From the NCBI GenBank assembly GCA_910574345.1, contig CAJSZV010000035.1, positions 1-39,475 of the forward strand: a DNA stretch of 39,475 bases, in the 5' to 3' direction. Shown piece by piece: positions 1 to 7,191 of the stretch; positions within the stretch are counted from its first letter, which is position 1, and each line of letters opens with the position of its first letter. The position numbers and the translations under genes were made by a program. The DNA is from Clostridiaceae bacterium. Its GTDB lineage: Bacteria > Bacillota > Clostridia > Lachnospirales > Lachnospiraceae. Below the pieces are notes generated by a model that saw only the letters and a program-made list of their open reading frames with translations, was not told where the DNA came from and searched no databases.

Positions 1-365
1 TATGAAACGGTGCTGAAGCGGAATCTGAGCCGTTATCTTGCGGTGCTGATTGAGGAGGAGTGGAGTGGGAGTCGGATTGTGGGATTTAACGGGTATATGT
101 CAATGATATTTCTGCAGAAAGAACAGAGAAGTCTAAGGATTTTTCTCAGAAAGCAAAGCAAAAAGAAAATCAGGGGAAATTCCGGGAAGGAGAGGAGGTA
201 ACAGGGGAGGCCGATTTGCAGCAGCTAAAGGAGACTTTTGATGATTTTAATGAAAAATCGCCTTTACTGGATAAAGAAAAGGAAGAAGGAAAATCAAAAT
301 TACAGAAGGATACCAGAACTGGAGAAGTTGAACGGGTGGAGGATTTATTTACGGATGAATGGTGA
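1..365 (+). pseudogene. 3' end of an unidentified ORF, apparently split between two frames
   Basis: An open frame enters from the left edge in frame 1 and stops at 199-201. From about 93 to 365 a second open frame (frame 3) reads as a hydrophilic, Glu/Lys-rich tail ending in LFTDEW. The composition of this second stretch looks protein-like, while the tail of frame 1 after about 115 is Lys/Arg/Ser-rich and looks out of frame. This suggests one gene with a frameshift near 88-115, or two overlapping genes. I do not recognise the family. It precedes sortase B, so it is probably part of the ICE conjugation or accessory module. Only the 3' end is in the window, so the call is weak. Confidence 0.35.
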
Positions 366-636
366 AAACGGTATTGGCTTTCAGAATGGTTTGACGGATA
401 TGTTAGAACAGGAATTTTTGGTTCAGGAGAATTGGGATGAGAGGAAGCTTGCACGGGCGGCAAAGGCCTTGGAGGGGTATAGGAGTGTGGAGGAGTTTTT
501 AGAGAAAACCGGGTGGGGGAGAGATAATCCGGAATGTATGGCGGAGGAATATCTGACAGAGAACAGGATCTGCCGCTGGGTGAAGGGCAGATTTCTCTAT
601 TTTTCAAGGATTTTATATGAGGAGTCGGAACTATGA
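355..636 (+). CDS. Hypothetical 93-aa protein upstream of sortase B
   Basis: This is a small soluble protein of unknown function. The frame is open from 238, but the ATG at 355 is preferred. It overlaps the stop of the preceding frame (363-365) and has a GGTGGAGG-like ribosome binding site about 12 bases upstream. The protein is rich in charged and aromatic residues (for example the ENWDERKLARAAKAL stretch) and has no visible signal peptide or membrane segment. Its stop overlaps the sortase start by four bases (ATGA), so the two are translationally coupled. Its neighbours suggest an ICE-associated accessory protein; that is inference from position only. Confidence 0.5.
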   Translation: MNGENGIGFQNGLTDMLEQEFLVQENWDERKLARAAKALEGYRSVEEFLEKTGWGRDNPECMAEEYLTENRICRWVKGRFLYFSRILYEESEL

Positions 637-1430
637 GATGGGGTGAAAGGGTGATACTGGGAGGTCTGGTGCTGGTGCTAATAAGCACAACCGTAGTCAT
701 GGTTGGAAGGCAGTTAGATCTAAAAAAAGAGCAGGATACTTTTGGAATGTTGAGAGAAAAAGTGGAAGAGCAAAAAAACAGATCTGATTTTTCAGCACCA
801 TTAGTGGTTGAAGGAACAGCAGGTGCCGTTGAAGAAGATAGGATAGATGAAAGGGCAATGTTGGAAGAATATCAGGAGCTATACAAGGAAAATACGGATT
901 TTGTAGGGTGGATAACGATTGAAGGAACGAATATAGATTATCCGGTGATGCAGAATCTGGCAGACAGGGAGTATTATCTGCACAGGGATTTTTACAAGAG
1001 GGATTCCTATGCCGGGGTTCCCTTTGTGGGGACAGGGGATATGAATCTGGAGGAAGGGCCGTTGTTTCTGTATGGGCACAATATGAAGAATGGGACGATG
1101 TTTGCAGATTTATTAAATTATCAGAGTAGGGATTATTGGGAAAAGCATTCGGAAGTATTATTGGATACCTTATGGGATCACCGTCAATACAAGATTTTTG
1201 CAGTTTTACGTGTAACAGAGAGAGAATGGTCGGAGAATACAGGTTTGTTTTATTTTGATGTAATCGGCCGGTGCAAGGAGAGTGATTTGAGAATTCGGGA
1301 ATTAAAAGAAAGAGCAATTTTTGAGACATCTATTCTGCCAAATGACGAAGCATCTCTGCTATACCTTGTTACATGCAGTTATCAAAAGAAGGGAGAGCGG
1401 ATGGTGGTTGTATGCTGTAAAAACAGTTGA
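633..1430 (+). CDS. srtB: Class B sortase
   Basis: This is a membrane-anchored cysteine transpeptidase that attaches sorting-signal proteins to peptidoglycan or pilins. Residues 7-25 form a single N-terminal transmembrane anchor, followed by a charged linker to about residue 85 and the sortase fold to residue 265. The catalytic triad is visible: His149 in LYGHNMKNG, Cys248 in LVTCSY and Arg256 in GERMVVV. The length of 265 residues fits class B. It is coupled to the small ORF before it (ATGA overlap). SrtB genes are common in conjugative elements of Clostridia, where they probably act on surface or adhesin proteins. No sorting-signal substrate is visible in this window. Confidence 0.93.
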   Translation: MRWGERVILGGLVLVLISTTVVMVGRQLDLKKEQDTFGMLREKVEEQKNRSDFSAPLVVEGTAGAVEEDRIDERAMLEEYQELYKENTDFVGWITIEGTNIDYPVMQNLADREYYLHRDFYKRDSYAGVPFVGTGDMNLEEGPLFLYGHNMKNGTMFADLLNYQSRDYWEKHSEVLLDTLWDHRQYKIFAVLRVTEREWSENTGLFYFDVIGRCKESDLRIRELKERAIFETSILPNDEASLLYLVTCSYQKKGERMVVVCCKNS

Positions 1431-1522
1431 CATAGTTTTATCAGTTTTTATTTATATATGTGGAGCATTTTTATGTTTTGTATGATGGCGCATGATCTTC
1501 ATAGAGAGCATGCTTTGCTATA

Positions 1523-1551
1523 TTGACATGTGTAGTGCTATCTGTTAGAAT
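1523..1551 (+). promoter_or_regulatory. Sigma-70-type promoter for the DUF169/amidohydrolase unit
   Basis: A perfect -35 TTGACA (1523-1528) and a -10 TAGAAT (1546-1551) are separated by 17 bases. The first downstream ATG with a ribosome binding site is at 1602. A 16-bp palindrome lies directly downstream of the -10 (see the next entry). Confidence 0.6.
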
Positions 1552-1553
1552 AA

Positions 1554-1569
1554 AGAATCATTTGATTCT
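1554..1569. promoter_or_regulatory. TetR-type operator palindrome, copy 1
   Basis: AGAATCATTTGATTCT is a perfect inverted repeat with 7-bp arms and a 2-bp centre. It starts two bases after the -10 of the promoter above, so a bound protein would block initiation. Its exact reverse complement occurs at 4563-4578 in the next promoter. The TetR protein at 3705-4379 is the natural candidate to bind it (inference). Confidence 0.6.
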
Positions 1570-1601
1570 CTTTGAGATTGCTTTGTAGAAGGAACCATTA
1601 T

Positions 1602-2371
1602 ATGAAAAGTATATTATGTAAAAAACTGGATTTCAAGCTAAATCCGGTAGCAATTTTCTTCACGGATAAAAAAACGGAAAAGACCATCCAGGCCCCAAAA
1701 GGAGCCCGTGTATGTGCTGCATCTATGCTTGTGGCAGCAGCCACAAAAGATGTTATCTCCACATTTGATGAGGAAACATATGGTTGCGCTGGAGGTGGGG
1801 TAGGGCTATGTTTCGGAAATGCGTTTAAGAAAAAAGACATCCTACAGAAGCCCTGCTTTCCAGGGGAGATGAGATTTTGCAGCAACAGGGAATGAAGATT
1901 GGCAGAAGCCTGGGCAAAGGAGAACGTTTTTATGACACGCCGGAGCTTGTTCGCAAATGGGCGGATGCAATCCCATATACGGAAACACCTCAAAAATATG
2001 TGGTTTTCAAACCTCTTCATCTGGTAGGAGAAAAGGAATTACCGGATTTAATCGTATTCTTTGTAAATCCGGATCAATTGTCGGTTCTTGTAATTCTATC
2101 TGGATACTACCGTGGAAGGGCGCTGAATGTTGTTGCACCATTTTCCTCTGCTTGTCAGTCAGTCTTATTGGCGTATCAGGAAATTGAGAAAGAATACCCA
2201 AATGCAATCCTGGGATATTTTGATATTTCCCAAAGGAACTATCTGTCCAAGGAACTGCTGAGTTTTACGGTACCTTACAAGATGTACAAAGAACTGGAAG
2301 CGGGAGCTGTGGATGGATGTATGGAGACGCCTGTATGGAAGAAAATTGAAAATCGGTTTTCAGCTGAATAG
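1602..2371 (+). pseudogene. DUF169 family protein, split by a one-base frameshift
   Basis: The N-terminal part (1602 to about 1870) and the C-terminal part (about 1870 to 2371) are in different frames, and together match the DUF169 layout. First comes an NPVAIFF start with a CAAS segment, then YGCAGGGVGLCFGN, then a KYVVFKPL segment, VNPDQLSVLV, a CQS motif and LLSFTVPYKM near the end. The joint falls in a run of four Gs at about 1861-1866 (CCAGGGGAGA); one more G would restore a continuous protein of about 256 residues, the usual family length. The ATG at 1602 has AGAAGGA upstream. The family function is not established; conserved cysteines and a glycine cluster are typical. The break could be a real inactivation, a sequencing error or phase-variable slippage. 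Confidence 0.85.
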
Positions 2372-2448
2372 CTGATAGTATGTGTTTGATACAGTATGAG
2401 AATAGTCGATGCTGAAATTACTTTTTAAAGGAGGCTTCAGAATTTATT

Positions 2449-3324
2449 ATGAAAATAATTGATTTTCATCATCACGTATTTCCGCCGGATTTTAAAGTCC
2501 ATCCCTGGAACTTTGAACAGGATCAGATAGATATGAGATATCTACGGTTTGATGGAGCTGTGTTGTCATGTGTTTTGCCAGTGAGTAAAGGTCAGGCACG
2601 AAGAACAAATGAGCAAATGGCCGAAATCAGCCTGCTGGATTCGAAGCACTATACATTTCTGGCATCTATTCCTTTTGATGATGTAAAGGAAGCGATAGAA
2701 GAGATAGGATATGCTTTAGATAGTTTGCATGCGGCTGGTATTTGTATTCCAACGAATAATCATGGGATCTATATCAGCGATGATCGAATGGATCCGGTAT
2801 TTGACGAATTAAACCGAAGAAAAGCAGTGGTATTTTTACATCCCAGCGCAGTACGCGCCCCGGGGAATGATCTGCGTCTTTCCGGGTGTGATGATACGGT
2901 TTATGAATTCGTTTTTGAGACTACCCGGGCAATGATGGATTATATATATAGGGATAAGATGCTAAGGACACCAGATATACGGTGGGTATTATCTCATGCT
3001 GGCGGGACAATTCCGTTTTTGGCTTACCGCCTAAGCCGGGCAGGTGATTGGAACGGGATTTCGCAAAGTTCTGAAGTGGTAGAAAAACAGCTGAAATCCA
3101 TTTACTATGATTTGGCGTTGGCAGATAATGAATCGGTATTCCGCATGATGAAGGACTTTTGCGCAGCCGATCATATTGTGTTCGGATCAGATTATCCGCC
3201 AAGCGCAGTGCCTCACATTGCTGAAGCAGCGGAAAATTTGCGGAAAACAGATGTGTTTACAGCGGAAGAAAAAGAAAAGATTCTATATAGAAACGTTTCA
3301 CATCTTCTTAATTTTGTAGTTTGA
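2449..3324 (+). CDS. Amidohydrolase family 2 metal-dependent hydrolase/decarboxylase
   Basis: This is a 291-residue TIM-barrel protein of the amidohydrolase_2 (ACMSD/gamma-resorcylate decarboxylase-like) family. The metal and catalytic residues are intact: His7-x-His9 in DFHHHVF, His131 in VFLHPSA, His183 in LSHAGG and Asp248 in FGSDYP. Family members use Zn or Mn to decarboxylate aromatic or muconate-type acids, or to hydrolyse C-C, C-N or ester bonds of ring-derived compounds. An AAAGGAGG site lies 14 bases before the ATG, rather distant. It follows the frameshifted DUF169 gene and probably shares the promoter at 1523. The substrate is unknown; the neighbouring genes suggest a step in aromatic or lactone breakdown. 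Confidence 0.9.
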   Translation: MKIIDFHHHVFPPDFKVHPWNFEQDQIDMRYLRFDGAVLSCVLPVSKGQARRTNEQMAEISLLDSKHYTFLASIPFDDVKEAIEEIGYALDSLHAAGICIPTNNHGIYISDDRMDPVFDELNRRKAVVFLHPSAVRAPGNDLRLSGCDDTVYEFVFETTRAMMDYIYRDKMLRTPDIRWVLSHAGGTIPFLAYRLSRAGDWNGISQSSEVVEKQLKSIYYDLALADNESVFRMMKDFCAADHIVFGSDYPPSAVPHIAEAAENLRKTDVFTAEEKEKILYRNVSHLLNFVV

Positions 3325-3350
3325 CGGGTATTCGAAATTTTTTCTTAAAC

Positions 3351-3380
3351 AGAGGTATAATACATGGATATTATACCTCT
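3351..3380. terminator. Inverted repeat between convergent genes, possible bidirectional terminator
   Basis: AGAGGTATAATA (3351-3362) and its exact complement at 3369-3380 form a 12-bp stem with a 6-base loop. It sits between the end of the amidohydrolase gene and the end of the minus-strand gene at 3421. The stem is AT-rich and no clear T-tract follows on either strand, so termination is plausible but not certain. Confidence 0.45.
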
Positions 3381-3420
3381 GAAAGAAAGGCGAAGGAATT
3401 GCTTTTTATTGCTGCTGCCA

Positions 3421-3672
3421 TTAACCTTTCATCCCTTTGGCCTGTCTGTCCATATCTTCAATCACGATATCGTAAATTTCGCCGATAGATGCACAATATT
3501 CCAGGACTTTCCATGGCTCGTTGGTATGAAAATGAATTTTTATCAATTCTTCATCGCCTACGGCCAGTAAACAGTCGCCTTTGAAATGTTCGGTAAAATA
3601 ATCGTTTATGGCGTCCTCGTCAAGATCTGTGCCTTCAATTAATAATTGAGTGTCATATTTATATTCCAACAT
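3421..3672 (-). CDS. Small stand-alone DAK/YloV (FakA)-like C-terminal domain protein
   Basis: This 83-residue protein resembles the region of DAK2/YloV (fatty-acid kinase FakA-type) proteins that follows the kinase domain. It has an opening YKYDTQLLIEG, a central DEDAINDYF, then LLAVGDEELIKIHFHTNEPWKVLEY and a closing IGEIYDIVIEDMDRQ. In FakA the corresponding module is part of a much longer protein that phosphorylates fatty acids or binds glycerone-like ligands; here the kinase part is absent. The frame is open further upstream, but the ATG at 3672 has a perfect AGGAGG seven bases before it and is chosen as start. It lies directly downstream of the TetR gene in the same direction, so it is probably cotranscribed. 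Its role is unknown. Confidence 0.65.
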   Translation of the reverse strand: MLEYKYDTQLLIEGTDLDEDAINDYFTEHFKGDCLLAVGDEELIKIHFHTNEPWKVLEYCASIGEIYDIVIEDMDRQAKGMKG

Positions 3673-3704
3673 AAAATTCCTCCTGATTTTCTGAATGAAT
3701 GTTT

Positions 3705-4379
3705 TTAATTTTCTTGTGGGCATCCGTTTCCCTGGCGGTACGGATCCAGGTATGAGCGGATAGAAGAAAGAAGATAAGATTTTGTTAATATCTTCGCGTG
3801 AAGAATGTTCTCTGAATCTTCCATATCACACTCCAGAACCTGCCCGAGAACCCGGGGATACAGGGCAAGGTCAAAAAAGGAAAGAACCACAAAAAAGCTT
3901 AAAAGTCTTGCCGCAAACGGATCCATATTTGCGGCATAGGCCAGGAACAATTTACAGAAGTAGCTGTGAACGGACATGGCGTGGTCAGGTACAATGGGAA
4001 AAAAGGGGGTGAAGGATGTCATTTCCTGATTCATGAGGCGTATGACATTCTGCTCCTCTTTTAATGTGACCCAATCAGCCATTTTTGTTACCAAATCATT
4101 AATCAGGTTCCATGAGTTGTCAGAATTCAGGAGCCCGGCCTGCTCATAGGCATCAATTTCATCGAAAACCGGTTTCAGCATTTCGTGCTGTCTGGCTAAA
4201 GCGCGATTGATGGTCTCAGAGTAAACACTGTCCTTTGACTGAAAACAGGACTGCAGGGATGACAGGCTGGAACCAGCTTCTTTTACGATCTCACGGGTCG
4301 TAGTGCCGTGATATCCCCTTTCGGCAAAAAGCTTTGCGGCAGCTTTCAATATCCTTTCATATGTAGAACTATCCTGCAT
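3705..4379 (-). CDS. TetR/AcrR family transcriptional regulator
   Basis: This 224-residue one-component regulator has an N-terminal TetR helix-turn-helix (about residues 8-50; RILKAAAKLFAERGYHGTTTREIVKEAG) and a helical ligand-binding/dimerisation domain. The ATG at 4379 is chosen because AGAGGGG lies five bases upstream; a GTG six bases earlier sits on the ribosome binding site. The gene lies between two transcription units that share the AGAATCA-NN-TGATTCT palindrome and is divergent from the long operon starting at 4742. It is therefore the likely repressor of both, with autoregulation through the imperfect copy at 4479-4494. The ligand is unknown; the operon content suggests a pathway substrate or aromatic aglycone. 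Confidence 0.9.
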   Translation of the reverse strand: MQDSSTYERILKAAAKLFAERGYHGTTTREIVKEAGSSLSSLQSCFQSKDSVYSETINRALARQHEMLKPVFDEIDAYEQAGLLNSDNSWNLINDLVTKMADWVTLKEEQNVIRLMNQEMTSFTPFFPIVPDHAMSVHSYFCKLFLAYAANMDPFAARLLSFFVVLSFFDLALYPRVLGQVLECDMEDSENILHAKILTKSYLLSSIRSYLDPYRQGNGCPQEN

Positions 4380-4478
4380 GAACACCCCTCTTTTCTCTAG
4401 AAATTACTGCCCGTTTTGGACCTTTTCACCATTTTATCATAAAAAATCGAAATTAGAAAGAGTGATTTCGATAAAAAT

Positions 4479-4494
4479 AGATACAAATGATTCT
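4479..4494. promoter_or_regulatory. TetR-type operator, imperfect copy in the tetR upstream region
   Basis: AGATACAAATGATTCT matches the perfect palindrome at 4563-4578 in 14 of 16 positions. It lies about 100 bases upstream of the tetR ATG, in the divergent promoter region, and would allow autoregulation (inference). Confidence 0.45.
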
Positions 4495-4521
4495 AAAATA
4501 AGATTAAAATGTAATAATTTG

Positions 4522-4550
4522 TTGACTTTATCTATGAAAAGATATATAAT
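4522..4550 (+). promoter_or_regulatory. Strong sigma-70-type promoter of the SDR-to-OYE operon
   Basis: The -35 TTGACT (4522-4527) and the -10 TATAAT (4545-4550) are separated by exactly 17 bases. This is the best promoter match in the intergenic region 4380-4741. It is followed 12 bases later by the perfect operator palindrome. The leader to the first start codon is about 180 bases and AT-rich. Confidence 0.65.
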
Positions 4551-4562
4551 AAATGCCATAAG

Positions 4563-4578
4563 AGAATCAAATGATTCT
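4563..4578. promoter_or_regulatory. TetR-type operator palindrome, copy 2 (perfect)
   Basis: AGAATCAAATGATTCT has perfect 7-bp arms with a 2-bp centre and is the exact reverse complement of the site at 1554-1569. It covers the expected transcription start region of the promoter at 4522-4550, a position suited to repression. Confidence 0.65.
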
Positions 4579-4703
4579 GTCATATCCATACAGAACCACG
4601 GGCGATAGAGAGGAGGTATACGAAAAAATATAAAATATATACAAAATCAAAGCAAACTGGCGAGGATTTATTGAAAAAATAGTGGAGCTGTCTGATTTTG
4701 ATA

Positions 4704-4719
4704 AGAATCAAATGTATCT
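4704..4719. promoter_or_regulatory. TetR-type operator, imperfect copy in the operon leader
   Basis: AGAATCAAATGTATCT keeps one perfect arm and carries the same two-base swap in the other arm as the site at 4479-4494 (read on the other strand). It lies 23 bases before the SDR start codon, inside the leader, where a bound repressor could act as a roadblock. Confidence 0.45.
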
Positions 4720-4741
4720 ATATAGAAGAAAGGGAAAATAT

Positions 4742-5506
4742 ATGAAATTAGCGGGTAAAGTTGCAGTAGTCCCCGGCGGAACTGCCGGAATAGGAAAAGA
4801 AATTGCGCTTGCTTATGCAAAAGAAGGGGCGCAGGTGGTGGTAATGAGCAGAAACCAGGAGAGGGTATCTGCCATGGAAAAACTGCTCAAGGAGGCAGGT
4901 TCTGAAAAATCCTTTGGGATTGCAGTGGATATTTCCGATGAGCAGGCTGTTGTAGCGGCATTTAAGCATGTGAAAGAAACCTGCAGCAAGATTGATATCA
5001 TGCTGAACAGTGCCGGGATCTATCCGGTAGCAGCCTTTGTTGAGACCACGAAAGAAGAGTGGGACCGTGTGATCAATGTCAATCTTAACGGGCCTTTTTA
5101 CTGTTCCAGGGAAGCAGCGAAATATATGATTCCCCAAAAAAATGGGAGAATCATCTTTATTACTTCCGGTCAGGCATTGCGGGGAGAGGCACTGATGGCT
5201 CATTACTCTGCGTCTAAGGGGGCATTGGTAGCTCTTGCGCGTGCTTTGGCGGCGGAGTTGGGGCCTCATGGGATCACAGTCAACACCATCGCGGCTGGCC
5301 TGACCACCACGGATACGGTGAATTCCAGTATGCCGCCTCAGCTGCTGACCAATGCGGCTATGGGATTCCCGCTGCAGAGACTTGGAAGACCGGATGAATA
5401 CAATGGGGCGGCCATTTTGCTGGCTTCTGATGACGGAGCCTATATTACCGGCGATACCATCGCTGTTGACGGCGGAGGTTCCAATGCCAATGCATCCCAT
5501 CTGTAA
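4742..5506 (+). CDS. Short-chain dehydrogenase/reductase (SDR)
   Basis: This 254-residue NAD(P)-dependent classical SDR interconverts an alcohol and a ketone on a small molecule. Visible parts are the Rossmann glycine motif GGTAGIG (residues 12-18), the NSAG motif (89-92), Asn114, Ser142 in FITSG and the catalytic Tyr155-x3-Lys159 in HYSASKG. The C-terminal GDTIAVDGG is typical of FabG-like members. The frame is open further upstream, but the ATG at 4742 has AGAAAGG upstream and gives the normal N-terminus. It is the first gene of the long operon, just behind the promoter and operators. A role as hydroxysteroid-type or flavonoid-type dehydrogenase would fit but cannot be told from the sequence. 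Confidence 0.93.
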   Translation: MKLAGKVAVVPGGTAGIGKEIALAYAKEGAQVVVMSRNQERVSAMEKLLKEAGSEKSFGIAVDISDEQAVVAAFKHVKETCSKIDIMLNSAGIYPVAAFVETTKEEWDRVINVNLNGPFYCSREAAKYMIPQKNGRIIFITSGQALRGEALMAHYSASKGALVALARALAAELGPHGITVNTIAAGLTTTDTVNSSMPPQLLTNAAMGFPLQRLGRPDEYNGAAILLASDDGAYITGDTIAVDGGGSNANASHL

Positions 5507-5547
5507 AGGATGGTAAAAGGACAGGTTAAGAAAGGAGATTAAGATAT

Positions 5548-7122
5548 ATGGCAGAAAGACATGATATCGTGATTGTAGGGGCGGGACACAATGGATTGAC
5601 TGCGGGATGCTATCTGGCAAAAGCAGGCATGGATGTCTGTCTCATTGAAAAAAATGACAGTGTAGGAGGAGGCGTGTTATCAGGGGAATATATAGCTCCA
5701 GGGTTTGTGACAGATCATTGTTCCACCATCCATGTCCTGGCACAGTTGAGTCCTACCATTAAAGATGACGATTTGGGGCTTAAAAAAGATTACGGATTTG
5801 AATATATTTATCCGAAAGTGCAGATGTGTATTCACTTCTTAGATGGAACTACCTTAAGTATCTACAATACACTGGAGGAAACCTGCCAGGAGATTGCGAA
5901 ATATTCCGAAAAGGATGCCCAGGCTTACCGGAAATTCCAGGAATGGGCGGCAGGCGGAGTCGGCATGATTGTCCAGGGGTTCTATGCTCCGCCGCCATCT
6001 TTCGGGACCTTCGCCGGGATGATGGACAGCGGCCCGGAGATGCGGGAGCTTCTCCGCGCTACCATGATGAGCTGCGAGGATGTCATTGACGAATGGTTTG
6101 AGAATGATAAGGTTAAGATTGCCCTTACCCGCTGGATTTCAGAAATTATGGTTGACCCGTCTACCAAAGGAACAGGAATTATGGTGTTCGTTATGCTGGG
6201 TACGGCTCATATGGGGCAGGGGGCCGGCATGCCAAAGGGAGGTTCCGGAAGCTTAAGCAAGGCGGAGGAAGCCTATCTGAAAGACCACGGAGCAACCATC
6301 CATTTAAACAGCGAGGCAGTGAGATATATTGTGGAAGACGGAAAGTGTACCGGTGTCATCACAAAAGACGGAAAGGAAATTTATGCGGACCAGGCAGTGA
6401 TCAGCGGCCTTCATTTAAAACAGGTATTTCCGCATATGGTTCCGGAAGGCAGTGTGCCGGAGGATTTCCAGAAAAAAGTTGATCGCTTGAAATCCTCTGA
6501 TTTCTCCTGTTTCCAGCAGAGCGTGGCCCTTCATGAGCCGCCCAAGTGGATTGCGGACAGCCCCCAGTTAAATGAGGCGTTTATTGTAGAGTTTGCGCCC
6601 AATACCCTGGATGAGTACAAGCAGTATTTCTTCAATATAAAAAGAGGAATCCCGGCCCATTTCCCGCTGATTTCTGTATCAACCATCCACGATCCCAGCC
6701 GTGCGCCGGAGGGAAAGCATATTATGTATTTTTATGAGTATGCTCCCTATGATCTGCGGGATGGCGGAAGTGAAAAGTGGAGAGAAATCAAAGAAGACTA
6801 TGCCGAAGAAGTGATGAATTTCCTGAGAAAGTACACTACCAATATGGGACCGGAAAATATCATCGGAAAGTGGTCCTGCTCACCGGTTGAGCTGGAAGAG
6901 CATGATCCGGCAATGGTTCACGGAGACTTTGCCCAGCTGGGTAGCTTCCTGGAGCAGAATCTTGGAAATCGTCCGATTCCGGGATATAACTATACCACGC
7001 CCATTGATAAGCTGTTTATCTGTGGTCCCGGGTGCCATCCCGGCTCCGGCGTAAGCTGCGGAGGCCGTGCAGCAGCAATGGCCGTACTGGAGGCACTTGG
7101 AAAGGATATTGATGATATCTGA
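5548..7122 (+). CDS. FAD-dependent oxidoreductase, phytoene desaturase (CrtI)/PYROXD2-like
   Basis: This 524-residue flavoprotein has an N-terminal dinucleotide-binding fold (IVIVGAGHNGLTAG, residues 8-21, then the acidic strand end VCLIEKND) and a C-terminal flavin-closing segment (FICGPGCHPGSGVSCGGRAA near residue 500). Its architecture is that of the CrtI/carotenoid isomerase/PYROXD2 group, whose members desaturate, saturate or isomerise C-C bonds of hydrophobic substrates. AGAAAGGAGAT precedes the ATG. It is the second gene of the operon, 41 bases after the SDR. No carotenoid pathway genes (crtB, crtE with phytoene synthase) are present, so a pathway substrate other than phytoene is more likely. 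It may desaturate or rearomatise a ring and pass electrons to Etf/FixC (inference). Confidence 0.85.
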   Translation: MAERHDIVIVGAGHNGLTAGCYLAKAGMDVCLIEKNDSVGGGVLSGEYIAPGFVTDHCSTIHVLAQLSPTIKDDDLGLKKDYGFEYIYPKVQMCIHFLDGTTLSIYNTLEETCQEIAKYSEKDAQAYRKFQEWAAGGVGMIVQGFYAPPPSFGTFAGMMDSGPEMRELLRATMMSCEDVIDEWFENDKVKIALTRWISEIMVDPSTKGTGIMVFVMLGTAHMGQGAGMPKGGSGSLSKAEEAYLKDHGATIHLNSEAVRYIVEDGKCTGVITKDGKEIYADQAVISGLHLKQVFPHMVPEGSVPEDFQKKVDRLKSSDFSCFQQSVALHEPPKWIADSPQLNEAFIVEFAPNTLDEYKQYFFNIKRGIPAHFPLISVSTIHDPSRAPEGKHIMYFYEYAPYDLRDGGSEKWREIKEDYAEEVMNFLRKYTTNMGPENIIGKWSCSPVELEEHDPAMVHGDFAQLGSFLEQNLGNRPIPGYNYTTPIDKLFICGPGCHPGSGVSCGGRAAAMAVLEALGKDIDDI

Positions 7123-7134
7123 TCATGAAACCTG

Positions 7135-7163
7135 TGGCTCCCCGTAGATAACATGGGGAGCCA
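7135..7163 (+). other. Intercistronic hairpin
   Basis: TGGCTCCCC (7135-7143) pairs with GGGGAGCCA (7155-7163) across an 11-base loop. It has no T-tract. It lies between the FAD oxidoreductase and the small unknown gene, inside the operon, so it may stabilise or process the mRNA. Confidence 0.5.
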
Positions 7164-7191
7164 TAACCTTAATATTAGGAGGAATCGTTGG

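Noticed and set aside
170-700. Minus-strand open frame of 176 residues opposite the left-edge ORFs and sortase start
   Set aside because: The composition is Ser/Pro/Thr-rich and repetitive, as expected for the complement of a Glu/Lys-rich coding strand, and it has no ribosome binding site.
1861-1885. Programmed ribosomal frameshift in the DUF169 gene
   Set aside because: No slippery heptamer with a following pseudoknot was recognised, and the family is normally encoded in one frame.
3364-3570. Plus-strand open frame opposite the small DAK-like gene
   Set aside because: It begins inside the inverted repeat, has no ribosome binding site, and the minus strand has a clear gene with family similarity.
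4580-4741. Riboswitch in the long leader of the SDR operon
   Set aside because: The leader is AT-rich and lacks a recognisable conserved riboswitch core; the palindromes are better explained as operators.
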